Shown here: in pieces, positions 24,262 to 32,727 of the stretch
How positions within the stretch are numbered: position 1 is the stretch's first letter
Layout of the letters: each line of letters begins with the position of its first letter
Notes under the pieces: generated by a model
The model's input: only the letters and a program-made list of their open reading frames with translations
Told to the model about the DNA's origin: nothing
Database searches by the model: none
Made by a program: the position numbers and the translations under genes
NCBI GenBank assembly: GCA_002399735.1
Contig: DHEF01000042.1
Location: 68,806-132,805, forward strand
Length of the DNA stretch: 64,000 nucleotides
Origin: Chitinophagaceae bacterium UBA4857
GTDB taxonomy: Bacteria; Bacteroidota; Bacteroidia; Chitinophagales; Chitinophagaceae
Direction of reading: 5' to 3'

Positions 24262-25767
24262 TTAAACTGTTTCTTGCTTCGCTTTTTTTCTGCTAAAATA
24301 ATATACCGGAACGCCTAATAAAACAATAACTAATCCGGCTAACGATGTGGTACTTTTCGCATACAATAAACCCAGTGCCATGGTACTGGCCAGTATAATA
24401 TAAATAATAGGTACAAAGGGGTAACCAAATGCTTTGTATGGCCTTTCCGCATCGGGGCGTGATTTACGTAACCTGAAAATGCCCACAATGGTAAGTATGT
24501 AAAACAGTAAGGTAATAAACACTACATAATCTAATAGTAAACCGTACTTACCGCTTAGGCATAAAATACAGGTCCAGATACATTGTGCCCATAAAGCCCA
24601 ACCCGGTACATTGTTGCTATTAAGTACTGCTGCTTTTTGTAAAAACAATTTATCTTTTGCCATGGTGTAATACACACGGGCACCTGTAAGAATTAATCCG
24701 TTGTTGCAACCAAAGGTTGATATCATAATCAATATAGCAATAACAATAGTACCTGTATCGCCAAATATAGCGGTGGATGCGGCAGTACCAACCCTGTCCT
24801 CAGGGGCAAAAGCTATACTGTTACCAATAGCACCATTAGGGTAGGGTATGGCACCTTCGGTAATAGCCGGCGTTACCGGTAATACGGCCATGTACATTAA
24901 ATTGGTAAGTATATAAATTACCGTTACAATTAAAGTACCTAAAAACAAACTAAGGCCAACATTGCGTTGTGGATTTTTAATTTCACTGGCAATAAAAGTT
25001 ACGTTTTCCCAGGCTACGCTACTAAATATAGAGCCTACCATGGCCGATGAAATAATACCAATGGCAATAATGGTAGAAGCAGGGGATGTGAAAAAGTTCC
25101 AGCCAACTTGTTTACCATCTTCAACGACAGCACTGGTGGTAGAAAATGATAAACCCGAAGCCCAGTTGGCCTCCCAAATGCTGCCTTTGGCGGCTAACAA
25201 AAAGCCAAAAACAATTAAACCAAACAGCGCAAAAAGTTTTACCAGCGTAAAAATTTTCTGTATAGCTTTTCCTTCTTTTACGCCCCGGGTATTAATCCAA
25301 GTTAAAAATATAACCAAGGCTATTGATACTAGTTGGGCGGGATAGAGCTTAAACCAATCGCCAATCTGCAGAATAATATTATCATCCGTCATGGTGAGGG
25401 CCGGAATAAAATAACCGGCAAACTTGCTAAAGGCCACACCTACTGCGGCAATGGTACCGGTTTGTATAACAGAGAAAAAACTCCAGCCATATAAAAAACC
25501 GGTTAAAGGGTTATACGCTTCTTTTAAAAAAACATATTGTCCGCCGGCCTTGGGAAACATAGATGATAATTCGCCATAACTCACCGCAGCAAACACCGTC
25601 ATAATACCGGTAATTAGCCAAAGTAAAATCAACCATCCACCGGAGCCAACGCTACGGGCCATATCGGCACTTACAATAAAAATTCCCGAGCCAATCATCG
25701 ATCCGGCAACAATCATGGTGCCGTCCATTAAACTCATTGTGGGCTTTAAACCTTGTTCCTGGGCCAT
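24262..25767 (-). CDS. APC superfamily amino acid permease
   Basis: A 501-residue integral membrane transporter with about 12 transmembrane helices. The first helix carries GSMIGSGIFIVSADMARSVG, the GSGIF substrate-binding bend of APC/LAT-type transporters. A GGQYVFLKEAYNPLTGFLYGW block follows. The last helices end in a basic cytosolic tail (FSRKKAKQE). It is probably an amino-acid:proton or exchanger-type permease; the substrate cannot be read. The isoaspartyl peptidase gene lies 26 bp downstream on the same strand and may act on peptides or asparagine imported by it. Confidence 0.9.
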   Translation of the reverse strand: MAQEQGLKPTMSLMDGTMIVAGSMIGSGIFIVSADMARSVGSGGWLILLWLITGIMTVFAAVSYGELSSMFPKAGGQYVFLKEAYNPLTGFLYGWSFFSVIQTGTIAAVGVAFSKFAGYFIPALTMTDDNIILQIGDWFKLYPAQLVSIALVIFLTWINTRGVKEGKAIQKIFTLVKLFALFGLIVFGFLLAAKGSIWEANWASGLSFSTTSAVVEDGKQVGWNFFTSPASTIIAIGIISSAMVGSIFSSVAWENVTFIASEIKNPQRNVGLSLFLGTLIVTVIYILTNLMYMAVLPVTPAITEGAIPYPNGAIGNSIAFAPEDRVGTAASTAIFGDTGTIVIAILIMISTFGCNNGLILTGARVYYTMAKDKLFLQKAAVLNSNNVPGWALWAQCIWTCILCLSGKYGLLLDYVVFITLLFYILTIVGIFRLRKSRPDAERPYKAFGYPFVPIIYIILASTMALGLLYAKSTTSLAGLVIVLLGVPVYYFSRKKAKQETV

Positions 25768-25907
25768 AGCAGTTTTTGTTTAGCCGTCAAGATAAGGAGT
25801 ATTTTTGAGACGGGAGAATTGGGATGTCAGAATTGAGACATGAGATATCGTCATTGCAGTGTACTTCATTAGCACATAAGCACATTAGCTAATTAGCTAA
25901 TCAGTTT

Positions 25908-26033
25908 TGGGGCTGTCAGCAGTAACAACTCCCATCAACTTCAGTTCCGGCTTTCCATTCCAAGTCCTCGCCCCTCCTGCGTCGGGGCTGTGGGCTTTCC
26001 ATTGCAATCCGGCAGCCATTGGTCAGTATAACT
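25908..26033 (+). repeat. Family B repeat, copy 1 (inverted partner of 27482-27608)
   Basis: Shared modules include CTTCAGTTCCGGCTTTCC, AGTCCTCGCCCCT, TGCGTCGGGGCTG, GGGCTTT and TGCAATCCGGCAGCC, and it ends CAGTATAAC. The reverse complement of 27482-27608 contains the same modules in the same order at the same spacing. It holds an internal GCCCC/GGGGC hairpin. Confidence 0.8.
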
Positions 26034-26060
26034 TTATTCAGCATTGTCACAAAAAACAAA

Positions 26061-26086
26061 CCCCTGATACGCTTGCGTATCAGGGG
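26061..26086 (-). terminator. Terminator of the OmpH-like gene
   Basis: CCCCTGATACGC (26061-26072) and GCGTATCAGGGG (26075-26086) form a perfect 12-bp stem. On the minus strand a TTTGTTTTTT run follows. Confidence 0.85.
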
Positions 26087-26139
26087 TAATATCTTTTCTC
26101 AAATCTCAATTCTCATATCTCAAATCTGACATCTCAATT

Positions 26140-26751
26140 CTATTTCTTGCTCGATTTATATTTATCATTCAAGCCTTTAATAATATCGGCAGTAACATTG
26201 TAGTTGGTATCGCGGAAATAAAACAATCCCGGATCATCAGATAAGATGTAGGTAAAATTATGTTGTTCGTTGTATTCCTTTACAAACTCTTCAATTGCTT
26301 TTTTCAAAGCCATTTTTTTCTGAATAACAAACTCATCATATTCCTGACCTAAGCTGTTTTTGCGGTTGGTCATGTTTTGCTCCAAGCCCTGAATTTCTTT
26401 TTGTGCTGCTTCGGCCTCTTGCTGGGTAATATCAGGTTTGCCCTGGTATTTATTTTGGTAAAACAATACACGGTCCTGATAGTTTTTACCTAAGCGGTTC
26501 AACTCAGCATTAATGGCATTTTCCTTTTTCGACATTTCGGCCATGGCATCTTTTACCAACTGCGTGTTTTCCTGTATAGAGTCCATTTCAAAATAAGCAA
26601 CCCTGAAAGGTTTTTCGGCCATCAGCGAATCTCTGTTAGCCGTTGTTTTTTTAGGTATATTGCCTCCCTTGGCGCTGTTAAAGTGTAAATAAAAAAGTAC
26701 TGCTACCGCAGCTAATAAAACAACATTTAAAGCTAGTAAACCTTTGTTCAT
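26140..26751 (-). CDS. OmpH/Skp-like periplasmic chaperone family protein
   Basis: A 203-residue protein with an N-terminal signal anchor (LLALNVVLLAAVAVLFYLHF) followed by an OmpH/Skp-type domain: VAYFEMDSIQ, a long coiled-coil region (about residues 65-150) with many K, E, Q and N residues, and a closing strand FTYILSDDPGLFYF. Skp-like proteins bind unfolded outer-membrane proteins in the periplasm. The hydrophobic segment lacks a clear cleavage site, so it may stay membrane-anchored. The frame has an ATG at 26778. The ATG at 26751 (MNKGLLALN) is preferred because a TATCTTTG -7 element lies at 26790-26797. Confidence 0.85.
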   Translation of the reverse strand: MNKGLLALNVVLLAAVAVLFYLHFNSAKGGNIPKKTTANRDSLMAEKPFRVAYFEMDSIQENTQLVKDAMAEMSKKENAINAELNRLGKNYQDRVLFYQNKYQGKPDITQQEAEAAQKEIQGLEQNMTNRKNSLGQEYDEFVIQKKMALKKAIEEFVKEYNEQHNFTYILSDDPGLFYFRDTNYNVTADIIKGLNDKYKSSKK

Positions 26752-26789
26752 GCACAAGTTTTTTTGCAAAGTAATCAATTGAAAGGGGG

Positions 26790-26797
26790 CAAAGATA
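26790..26797 (-). promoter_or_regulatory. -7 element (TATCTTTG) of the OmpH-like gene
   Basis: An exact TAnnTTTG match on the minus strand, 39 bp before the preferred ATG. Confidence 0.5.
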
Positions 26798-26858
26798 GGG
26801 GAAACGGGTACTTTAAGATACTGTTAACATAGCCAAGGCTAAATGAAAATACAGAATG

Positions 26859-27179
26859 TTAAATGATACGGTAGTTTTTAATGATGCATTCGTCCATTTC
26901 GGCCCGGCGGGCCGCTACCTCTAATGGTGCCCGGTAATAACCAAATCGAATGCATTGGTAAAGATATTGTACTATAAAAACAGGAGTACTTAACTTTCGG
27001 TATTGCTCCACATGTTTTAACTCGTGACGCACCCACGAAGGATTATTTAAAAAGCTGGTTTTACTTACGCCATACAGGTAAATAGTGCTGCCAATAACAA
27101 TAGCCGCATTGCAGGCCTTTAGTTTTTGGGCAGCCAGTTTGGCTAACCAGGCGTTTTCTATAATTTTAACCTGATACAT
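26859..27179 (-). CDS. Small HExxH-motif protein, unrecognised
   Basis: A 106-residue protein with WVRHELKHVEQYRKL, where H52-E53-x-x-H56 is a zinc-metallopeptidase-like motif. The surrounding pattern (helix with HELxHVxQ, then an aromatic helix, then PLEVAARRAE) resembles the core of DUF4157-type domains, in which a downstream Glu (here in PLEVAARRAE) would be the third ligand. It has no signal peptide and is far shorter than most peptidases, so it is probably a minimal domain of unknown role. It lies between the OmpH-like gene and a divergent small membrane gene. Confidence 0.65.
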   Translation of the reverse strand: MYQVKIIENAWLAKLAAQKLKACNAAIVIGSTIYLYGVSKTSFLNNPSWVRHELKHVEQYRKLSTPVFIVQYLYQCIRFGYYRAPLEVAARRAEMDECIIKNYRII

Positions 27180-27215
27180 TATTTAATAGGATGCAATAAC
27201 CTAAATTGTGGTTGT

Positions 27216-27455
27216 ATGACCTCCAATACCAACAAGTTTAAAAATTTGCTTAATGTAAAGTGGAAACTTTACTTATTTTCAGGTATAATTTGTAGTGTGC
27301 TAGGTACGTTCTTTTCATTTATATTTAAGGATGAAGGTTTTAATATCTGGAAATCTTTACTGCTGTGGTTTTTTATTGGCCTATTGTGGGAATGGTTTGA
27401 TGGAAAGTTTGGCAATTGGCTGAATAGAATTTTAGGTGGGAGTAAAAACAAATAG
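27216..27455 (+). CDS. Small membrane protein, unrecognised
   Basis: A 79-residue protein with two predicted transmembrane helices, at about residues 17-37 (LYLFSGIICSVLGTFFSFIF) and 44-60 (IWKSLLLWFFIGLLWEWF), and a short basic C-terminus. The first 15 residues are hydrophilic and basic. I recognise no family. It diverges from the small HExxH gene 36 bp away, and family B repeat DNA begins just downstream. Base composition and codon use look like neighbouring genes, but homology evidence is needed to be sure it is translated. Confidence 0.5.
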   Translation: MTSNTNKFKNLLNVKWKLYLFSGIICSVLGTFFSFIFKDEGFNIWKSLLLWFFIGLLWEWFDGKFGNWLNRILGGSKNK

Positions 27456-27481
27456 CCTTACCCGACTTTCCCTGATGAAAT

Positions 27482-27608
27482 GGTTATACCGCTGACGGGC
27501 TGCCGGATTGCAGCGAAAAGCCCGCAGCCCCGACGCAGTAGGGGCGAGGACTCGTAGCGGAAAGCCGGAACTGAAGCTGATGAGTGTTGCTGCTGCTAGT
27601 AGCCCCAC
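27482..27608 (-). repeat. Family B repeat, copy 2 (inverted partner of 25908-26033)
   Basis: Read on the minus strand it gives CTTCAGTTCCGGCTTTCC, AGTCCTCGCCCCT, TGCGTCGGGGCTG and CAATCCGGCAGCCC, ending CGGTATAACC. Together with copy 1 it brackets a 1.45 kb segment holding three genes. Confidence 0.8.
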
Positions 27609-27612
27609 ATAA

Positions 27613-27712
27613 AAGCTAAAAGCTTAAAACAGAAGGCTTAACACATAATGCTGGATGCCAAAAACTATCAATCTTAAGCTTTTAGCGTTACGCTTTTAGC
27701 TTTCCGCCTTCT
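27613..27712. repeat. Short word repeat, AAGCTTAAAGC type (family G)
   Basis: AAGCTAAAAGCTTAAAAC, then CTTAAGCTTTTAGC, then GCTTTTAGCTTTCC: degenerate iterations of one word. Related runs are at about 41380-41410 and 43056-43096. Confidence 0.5.
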
Positions 27713-27783
27713 CCGCCAATTCACCTGTTATCCACGTTATTATAAAAAATGCATTGTTATTTCATTATTACCTCGGCTACCCT

Positions 27784-27791
27784 TACCTTTG
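27784..27791 (+). promoter_or_regulatory. -7 element (TACCTTTG) of atpD
   Basis: An exact TAnnTTTG match 36 bp before the atpD ATG at 27820. It argues against starting the protein at the upstream in-frame codon at 27754, which lies upstream of the promoter element. Confidence 0.6.
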
Positions 27792-27819
27792 CGGCCAAAA
27801 TAAATACCTATCTATATAT

Positions 27820-29319
27820 ATGGCAAATACAGGTAAAATTAAACAGATAATCGGCGCCGTAATTGACGTACAGTTTAACGGTACATTACCCGACATTTAT
27901 AATGCCTTGGAAATTACCAAAGCAAATGGCGAAAAACTGGTTTTGGAAGTACAACAACACTTAGGTGAAGATAGCGTACGTACCATTGCCATGGACGGTA
28001 CTGAAGGTTTGGTACGTGGTACCGAAGTAGTAGATACCGGCAAAGCTATTGCCATGCCAACCGGTGAGGCTATTAAAGGCCGTTTGTTTAATGTAACCGG
28101 TAATGCCATTGATGGTTTACCTGAGGTTAGCAAAGAGAATGGTCGCCCCATTCACGCTGCGCCTCCGGCATTTGAAAACCTAAGCACTGCTACCGAAGTA
28201 CTTTTTACAGGTATTAAAGTAATTGACTTGATTGAGCCATACGCAAAAGGTGGTAAAATTGGTTTGTTTGGTGGTGCGGGTGTAGGTAAAACCGTACTTA
28301 TTCAGGAGCTGATTAACAATATTGCTAAAGCATACTCAGGTGTATCGGTATTTGCCGGTGTGGGTGAACGTACCCGTGAAGGTAATGACCTGATGCGTGA
28401 GATGATTGAAGCAGGTATTATGAAATATGGCGATGCTTTTAAACACAGCATGGAAGAAGGTGGCTGGGATTTAAGCAAAGTAGATATGAACGAATTGAAA
28501 GATTCAAAAGCTACTTTCGTGTTTGGTCAAATGAACGAACCTCCCGGTGCCCGTGCCCGTGTTGCCTTATCAGGGTTAACTATTGCGGAATACTACCGTG
28601 ATGGTGATGGCCAAGGTAAAGGTCGTGACATTCTTTTCTTCGTAGATAATATCTTCCGTTTCACACAGGCAGGTTCTGAGGTGTCGGCCCTTTTAGGTCG
28701 TATGCCATCGGCGGTGGGTTACCAACCTACGTTGGCAACTGAAATGGGATTAATGCAGGAGCGTATTACATCTACCCGTAACGGATCTATTACCTCTGTA
28801 CAAGCGGTATATGTACCTGCGGATGACTTAACTGACCCTGCACCTGCAACAACCTTCGCTCACTTAGATGCTACTACCGTACTTAGCCGTAAAATTGCCG
28901 ACTTAGGTATTTACCCTGCGGTAGATCCTCTTGACTCTACTTCACGTATCCTTACGCCTGCAGTAGTGGGTGAGGCACATTACAACTGTGCTAACAGAGT
29001 AAAACTAATGTTACAGCGTTATAAGGAGTTACAGGACATTATCGCCATTCTTGGATTAGATGAGCTTAGCGACGACGATAAAATGACCGTAGCCCGTGCA
29101 CGTAAAGTACAACGTTTCTTATCACAGCCTTTCCACGTAGCCGAGCAGTTTACTGGTTTAAAAGGTGTGTTGGTACCAATTGAAGAGACTATCCGTGGTT
29201 TTAATATGATTATGGATGGCGAAGTTGATGAGTATCCTGAAGCTGCCTTTAACTTAGTAGGTTCAATTGACGACGCTATTGAAAAAGGTAAAAAATTATT
29301 GGCGCAGGCACAGGGGTAA
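27820..29319 (+). CDS. atpD: F0F1 ATP synthase subunit beta
   Basis: Catalytic subunit of the F1 sector, hydrolysing or forming ATP at the membrane-bound synthase. It is 499 residues long from the preferred ATG (MANTGKIKQIIG). The Walker A motif GGAGVGKT is at residues 151-158, with GERTREGNDL, the Walker B region DILFFVDNIFRFTQAGSEVSALLGRMPSAVGYQPTLA (quoted only by its key part, FFVDNIFRF) and the DDLTDPAPATTFAHLDA loop all intact. The long frame beginning at 27754 is rejected because it starts before the -7 element. atpC follows 163 bp later. atpG is 13.5 kb away and the remaining atp genes are outside the window. Confidence 0.98.
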   Translation: MANTGKIKQIIGAVIDVQFNGTLPDIYNALEITKANGEKLVLEVQQHLGEDSVRTIAMDGTEGLVRGTEVVDTGKAIAMPTGEAIKGRLFNVTGNAIDGLPEVSKENGRPIHAAPPAFENLSTATEVLFTGIKVIDLIEPYAKGGKIGLFGGAGVGKTVLIQELINNIAKAYSGVSVFAGVGERTREGNDLMREMIEAGIMKYGDAFKHSMEEGGWDLSKVDMNELKDSKATFVFGQMNEPPGARARVALSGLTIAEYYRDGDGQGKGRDILFFVDNIFRFTQAGSEVSALLGRMPSAVGYQPTLATEMGLMQERITSTRNGSITSVQAVYVPADDLTDPAPATTFAHLDATTVLSRKIADLGIYPAVDPLDSTSRILTPAVVGEAHYNCANRVKLMLQRYKELQDIIAILGLDELSDDDKMTVARARKVQRFLSQPFHVAEQFTGLKGVLVPIEETIRGFNMIMDGEVDEYPEAAFNLVGSIDDAIEKGKKLLAQAQG

Positions 29320-29370
29320 GAAGAACAATTAGTTAATTTGGTAATTAGCTAATGTGATAATGAATGGATT

Positions 29371-29440
29371 TTGTTTACCAGCTGCAGTTCCCTGATTGGA
29401 CTGATGTTGCGACGCTCCGTTCATCGTTCGGTTCTTTGTT
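29371..29440 (+). repeat. Family A interspersed element copy, GTTGCGACGCTCCG subtype
   Basis: TTGTTTACCAGCTGCAGTTC, CCTGATTGGACTGATG, TTGCGACGCTCCGTTCATCG. It sits between atpD and atpC in the sense orientation, so it is probably within a cotranscribed region. Confidence 0.8.
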
Positions 29441-29482
29441 CAACAATTAATAAATTAAAATTCTCCTTCGGGGGCCAGGTAT

Positions 29483-29749
29483 ATGAATCTTGAAATATTA
29501 ACACCTGAAAAAAAGCTATACAGCGGCGAAGTATACGGGGTACAATTACCCGGTATAAGTGGTTTGTTTGAGGTATTGGAAAAACATGCCCCGCTTATCA
29601 GTGCTTTAAAAGAAGGTAAATTAAAAGTTATTAAAGACAAAACCTTTAACGACGTTACCTTCTTTCATATTCAAGGTGGTTTTGTTGAAGTATTAAACAA
29701 CAAAGTAACCGTACTGGTAGAAGGTGCTACTGAAGCTGAAGTAAAATAA
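29483..29749 (+). CDS. atpC: F0F1 ATP synthase subunit epsilon
   Basis: An 88-residue protein corresponding to the N-terminal beta-sandwich domain of epsilon: MNLEILTPEKKLYSGEVYGV, LPGISGLFEVLEKHAPLIS and FFHIQGGFVEVLNNKVTVLVE. The C-terminal helical hairpin found in the ~135-residue E. coli subunit is absent. Short epsilons of this kind are usual in Bacteroidota. Without the hairpin, epsilon-mediated inhibition of ATP hydrolysis is unlikely. atpD is upstream, separated by a family A element. A clear terminator follows. Confidence 0.95.
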   Translation: MNLEILTPEKKLYSGEVYGVQLPGISGLFEVLEKHAPLISALKEGKLKVIKDKTFNDVTFFHIQGGFVEVLNNKVTVLVEGATEAEVK

Positions 29750-29770
29750 ATAAACTACAAGTAAAATATT

Positions 29771-29807
29771 AAAACTGCTGTCTTGCATTAAGGCAGCAGT
29801 TTTTTTA
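29771..29807 (+). terminator. Terminator of atpC
   Basis: AAAACTGCTGTCTT pairs with AAGGCAGCAGTTTT around GCATT (one G-T pair), followed by a T-run. Confidence 0.88.
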
Positions 29808-29840
29808 TGCGGGTATTTATTTACTTGCTATTTTTAGTAA

Positions 29841-31280
29841 ATGAAAAATGCTATGTTGTTTTTTTTATTAGCAGTAGTTGGTAATAGTAAAGCACAAAAA
29901 TTTGGAGAAACCAGCACTGTAGTACTAAAAGGGAAAATTGAAAACTCCATTACTACTAAGATTGAATATAATGTTACGAAAAATATAGATTTTGAAAAGG
30001 GGACGATTATACCCGATAAAAATGGAACTTTTTTTAAAACTTTAGTAATTGATAATAATAACCAGGAACTGCTGATTGCTTTAGGTAAAACACGTTGCCA
30101 ATTTAGTGTTTTTGCCAATGATACTATTAGCTTTTATTGGGACGATAAACATTTTGAAAAGACCTTTACTTTACAAGCCAACAACCAGGAAAGAGCAAAT
30201 ACACTCAAGAAACAATATCAACTAATTACTACTTTTTTGCCACTGTATGAAAAAATTGGAAAGTCAATTACAGCGGATAGAAATAATATCAACAATATTG
30301 AAATATATAATAGAATCAACAATCTGTTTAATAAACAAGCAAATGAGATTTTAAATGACAGTGTTTTAAGCCCGGAGTCAGTTAAGTTTTTATATACTAA
30401 CCATTATTACGACTATAGCGCTCAATTAAATTCATTTGGGTTACTACCTGCTTTAGAGCTTACATTGGATAATGAAAAACGTAGACATTTTTACAGGTTA
30501 GATACAAAAACCCTGAGCGATAAGCTCTTTTGGCTTTCTTATTATTACCGTAGTTATATTTACAACAGGGTGCATAAACGTACATTTAATACATACGAGT
30601 TATCGGAAGAACGCACCGGCTTTGAAAGTGAATATTATAAAGCAAAAGGTGAAATAAATAGCATAATGTTATTCCATTGGTTTGCGGCTAAAAACATTGC
30701 AACAGCATTTAATAGTGGTAAAACTTTTGAGGAAGTGGATAAAGTCTGTCAGATTTATTTTGCTGAAGAGCCCAATAAGTTTTTAAAACAATACGTTATT
30801 AATAGCCGTACAAAAGTATTAAACCTGCAAGCCAAAAAAGATGCCCCTGTATTTACTTTACTAAATGAAAAAGATAAACCGGTAAAGCTAAGCGACTTTA
30901 AAGGTAAAATTGTGTACCTGGATTTCTGGGGAGTTAATTGTGCTCCCTGTATTGATGAATTTAAGAACCACGCAAACGATATTCATGAAAAATACAAGCA
31001 AGATGTGGTGTTTATAAATATTTGTGTTGATACTGATACTAAAACCTGGAAACAATTTGTTAGAAAAAATAGTCTGGGTGGTATTAACTTAATTGCAGAG
31101 GGTTGGACCGAAAATAAAGTATGTATTGACTACTTTGTGCAAGGATTACCTCGTTATGTAATTATTGATAGAAACGGGAAAATTGTCGATCATAATGCTC
31201 CTCGGTATAGTGAGTTGAAAACATTGTCCCAAAATCAAAGTGTAAACCTATTAGACAGACTTATCAAGGAAGTAGAATAA
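29841..31280 (+). CDS. TlpA-like thioredoxin-fold disulfide reductase, exported
   Basis: A 479-residue exported protein with a short signal peptide (MLFFLLAVVGNSKAQ). The first ~335 residues form a domain I cannot name: beta-rich at first, then helical, with many Tyr and Asn. The C-terminal TlpA/ResA-type thioredoxin domain starts at KKDAPVFTLLNEKDKPVKLSDFKGK, with the redox motif C367-A-P-C370 in DFWGVNCAPCIDEF and a cis-Pro loop in VQGLPRYVIID. It probably reduces or isomerises disulfides of envelope proteins. Bacteroidota encode many such multi-domain TlpA proteins. Strong terminators flank it, so it is monocistronic. Confidence 0.88.
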   Translation: MKNAMLFFLLAVVGNSKAQKFGETSTVVLKGKIENSITTKIEYNVTKNIDFEKGTIIPDKNGTFFKTLVIDNNNQELLIALGKTRCQFSVFANDTISFYWDDKHFEKTFTLQANNQERANTLKKQYQLITTFLPLYEKIGKSITADRNNINNIEIYNRINNLFNKQANEILNDSVLSPESVKFLYTNHYYDYSAQLNSFGLLPALELTLDNEKRRHFYRLDTKTLSDKLFWLSYYYRSYIYNRVHKRTFNTYELSEERTGFESEYYKAKGEINSIMLFHWFAAKNIATAFNSGKTFEEVDKVCQIYFAEEPNKFLKQYVINSRTKVLNLQAKKDAPVFTLLNEKDKPVKLSDFKGKIVYLDFWGVNCAPCIDEFKNHANDIHEKYKQDVVFINICVDTDTKTWKQFVRKNSLGGINLIAEGWTENKVCIDYFVQGLPRYVIIDRNGKIVDHNAPRYSELKTLSQNQSVNLLDRLIKEVE

Positions 31281-31295
31281 GAAACTTTTACAAAA

Positions 31296-31325
31296 AAAAA
31301 CGGCTACAAATAGGTAGCCGTTTTT
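31296..31325. terminator. Bidirectional terminator between the TlpA-like and YegP-like genes
   Basis: AAAAACGGCTAC (31296-31307) pairs with GTAGCCGTTTTT (31314-31325) over 12 perfect bp with a 6-nt loop. Confidence 0.9.
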
Positions 31326-31346
31326 GTATCTGTTATTATTTAATCA

Positions 31347-31679
31347 TTATGCCGATTGATCGTCAATTGTAGATTCGGGAGCATTTTCTTTTACCGAAGC
31401 AATACCATTATCGCGGCCCGACTCGCTTTCGTACATTTGGCTGGCACCAATTACTTGTCCGTTGGTGGCTTTTAATGTAAAATAAAATTTATCGTTAGTA
31501 GAAGTCTTGCGTTCAAACTTACTATCATCTTGCGCATTTTTTCGAACCGATTCAATACCGTTTTCGCAACCCGCTTTAGCGGTGTAACCTTCACTGGTTA
31601 AAATTACCTGTCCGTTACCTGCCAAAAGATTAAACTGAAACTCGCCATCGGTGCGTTTAGAAATTACAAATTTTCCCAT
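31347..31679 (-). CDS. YegP-like protein with two DUF1508 repeats
   Basis: A 110-residue soluble protein built from two copies of the YegP/DUF1508 unit: residues 3-50 (FVISKRTDGEFQFNLLAGNG...CENGIESVRKNA) and 54-103 (FERKTSTNDKFYFTLKATNG...RDNGIASVKENA). The repeats share the FxFxLxAxNGQVI and NGIxSVxxNA signatures. The family forms a small beta-alpha fold of unknown cellular role. It is a single gene whose 3' end faces the TlpA-like gene across a shared terminator. Confidence 0.9.
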   Translation of the reverse strand: MGKFVISKRTDGEFQFNLLAGNGQVILTSEGYTAKAGCENGIESVRKNAQDDSKFERKTSTNDKFYFTLKATNGQVIGASQMYESESGRDNGIASVKENAPESTIDDQSA

Positions 31680-31804
31680 AAAAAAATTAGTGTTTTAAGT
31701 GAGTAAATAGCATTTTTATAGTTGTAATAATTAACAATATTATACGGCAAACCATTATAATATTGCCTTCAATTACTAATTATTAGTTAAGCGTTATTCC
31801 AACA

Positions 31805-32566
31805 CTATCTAATTCCTGTTGGTGTTGTATTACCCGTACCTTGGCTTTGTTTTCTTCTGGCTAATTCCTGATCTGCATAACCAAAAGCCTTTTTCATCAT
31901 ATCGGTTTTACGAAACTCGTACTTGGTACGAATTTTTTCTTCTTCCTGCGCAACAGATAAGAACATTGCATCAATAGCTCTTGCCGAAACAAAATCGGTC
32001 AGGTTGTTTTCAATAGGCTTGCCAATTAAAGGGATGCTATTGTAAATTTTAGCTACATTGGCCCATTCCTGGTTAGCGCCATTTAATCTTACCGTACTAT
32101 CGACAATAGGGCGAAAAGCGTTCATCAGCGATGTAGACATCGCAGTTTTAAAATAATCCGTAGCGGCACGGGTATTGTCGGTAACCAATATACCCAGTAC
32201 GTCCCTTATATTCATACTCTTAACCGAGTTAAGAAAAATAGGTTTGGCTGCTACTACGGCCGATGTCATGGCATTGGTGAATTTAGAAGTTACTTGGTTT
32301 AACAGGTTACCCATTCCTAAATTATTCAAGGTTTGTTGAATTTTTTCTGCTTCACCCGGAAAGGCAAATTTAACAAGCGGGTTTCCACTATTAGGGTTTG
32401 CAAAGGCATCAAAGCCGCTAAATAAACCTTGTGATAAGGCATCTTTTAAACCCGTAGCCATTTCATACTCCGACGGCATTATAACCGAAGCAATTTGTTT
32501 TAACGTGTCGCAGGACGATAAGAATAAAGTTGCACTCAATAAGCAACTCAGGTAAAGTCGTTTCAT
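31805..32566 (-). CDS. DUF4197 family lipoprotein
   Basis: A 253-residue lipoprotein with lipobox LFLSSC (C19). The body is mostly helical: GLKDALSQGL, an FPGEAEKIQQTLNNLGMG stretch, TRAATDYFKTAMSTSLMNAFRPIVD, and DFVSARAIDAMFLSVAQEEEKIR. These match DUF4197, a family of unknown function in Gram-negative bacteria. The C-terminal tail (RRKQSQGTGNTTPTG) is low-complexity. It is a single gene; yqgE lies 161 bp upstream on the same strand. Confidence 0.9.
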   Translation of the reverse strand: MKRLYLSCLLSATLFLSSCDTLKQIASVIMPSEYEMATGLKDALSQGLFSGFDAFANPNSGNPLVKFAFPGEAEKIQQTLNNLGMGNLLNQVTSKFTNAMTSAVVAAKPIFLNSVKSMNIRDVLGILVTDNTRAATDYFKTAMSTSLMNAFRPIVDSTVRLNGANQEWANVAKIYNSIPLIGKPIENNLTDFVSARAIDAMFLSVAQEEEKIRTKYEFRKTDMMKKAFGYADQELARRKQSQGTGNTTPTGIR

Positions 32567-32727
32567 GTGTAATTTTTACAGGTTCTAAATTAGTTTTACT
32601 ATAGTGTGGTAGAGAGTAGGCTAATGACGAACTGTTGCACCAATTAGATGCTTGGCAAATGTACAATGCTTAGTATAAATTATAAAACTTATACAGACAT
32701 TAGTGGAAAGTTGTAAATGTAAAATGC

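Larger units (their letters stand above)
25768..26139. other. Repeat-filled gap between the permease and OmpH-like genes
   Basis: Contents in order: a family E run (25803-25852), an AGCTAATTAGCTAATC word (about 25885-25902), a family B copy (25908-26033), an ATTCAGCATTGTCAC family A-like tail, the OmpH terminator (26061-26086), and a second family E run (26098-26142). No gene was found; the short plus-strand frame at 25907-26089 lies within family B. Confidence 0.7.
27456..27819. other. Repeat-filled gap upstream of atpD
   Basis: Holds a family B copy (27482-27608), a family G run of AAGCTTAAAAC/CTTTTAGC words (27613-27712), a DnaA-box-like TTATCCACG (27728-27736), and the atpD -7 element (27784-27791). 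No gene was found. Confidence 0.7.

Noticed and set aside
26098..26142. Possible CRISPR-like short tandem repeats (TCTCAAATCTCA)
   Set aside because: Repeats are degenerate with no unique spacers, there are no cas genes in the window, and the period is too short.
27754..27819. Upstream start giving a longer ATP synthase beta subunit
   Set aside because: It lies upstream of the -7 element, and the extra residues do not belong to the family's N-terminus.
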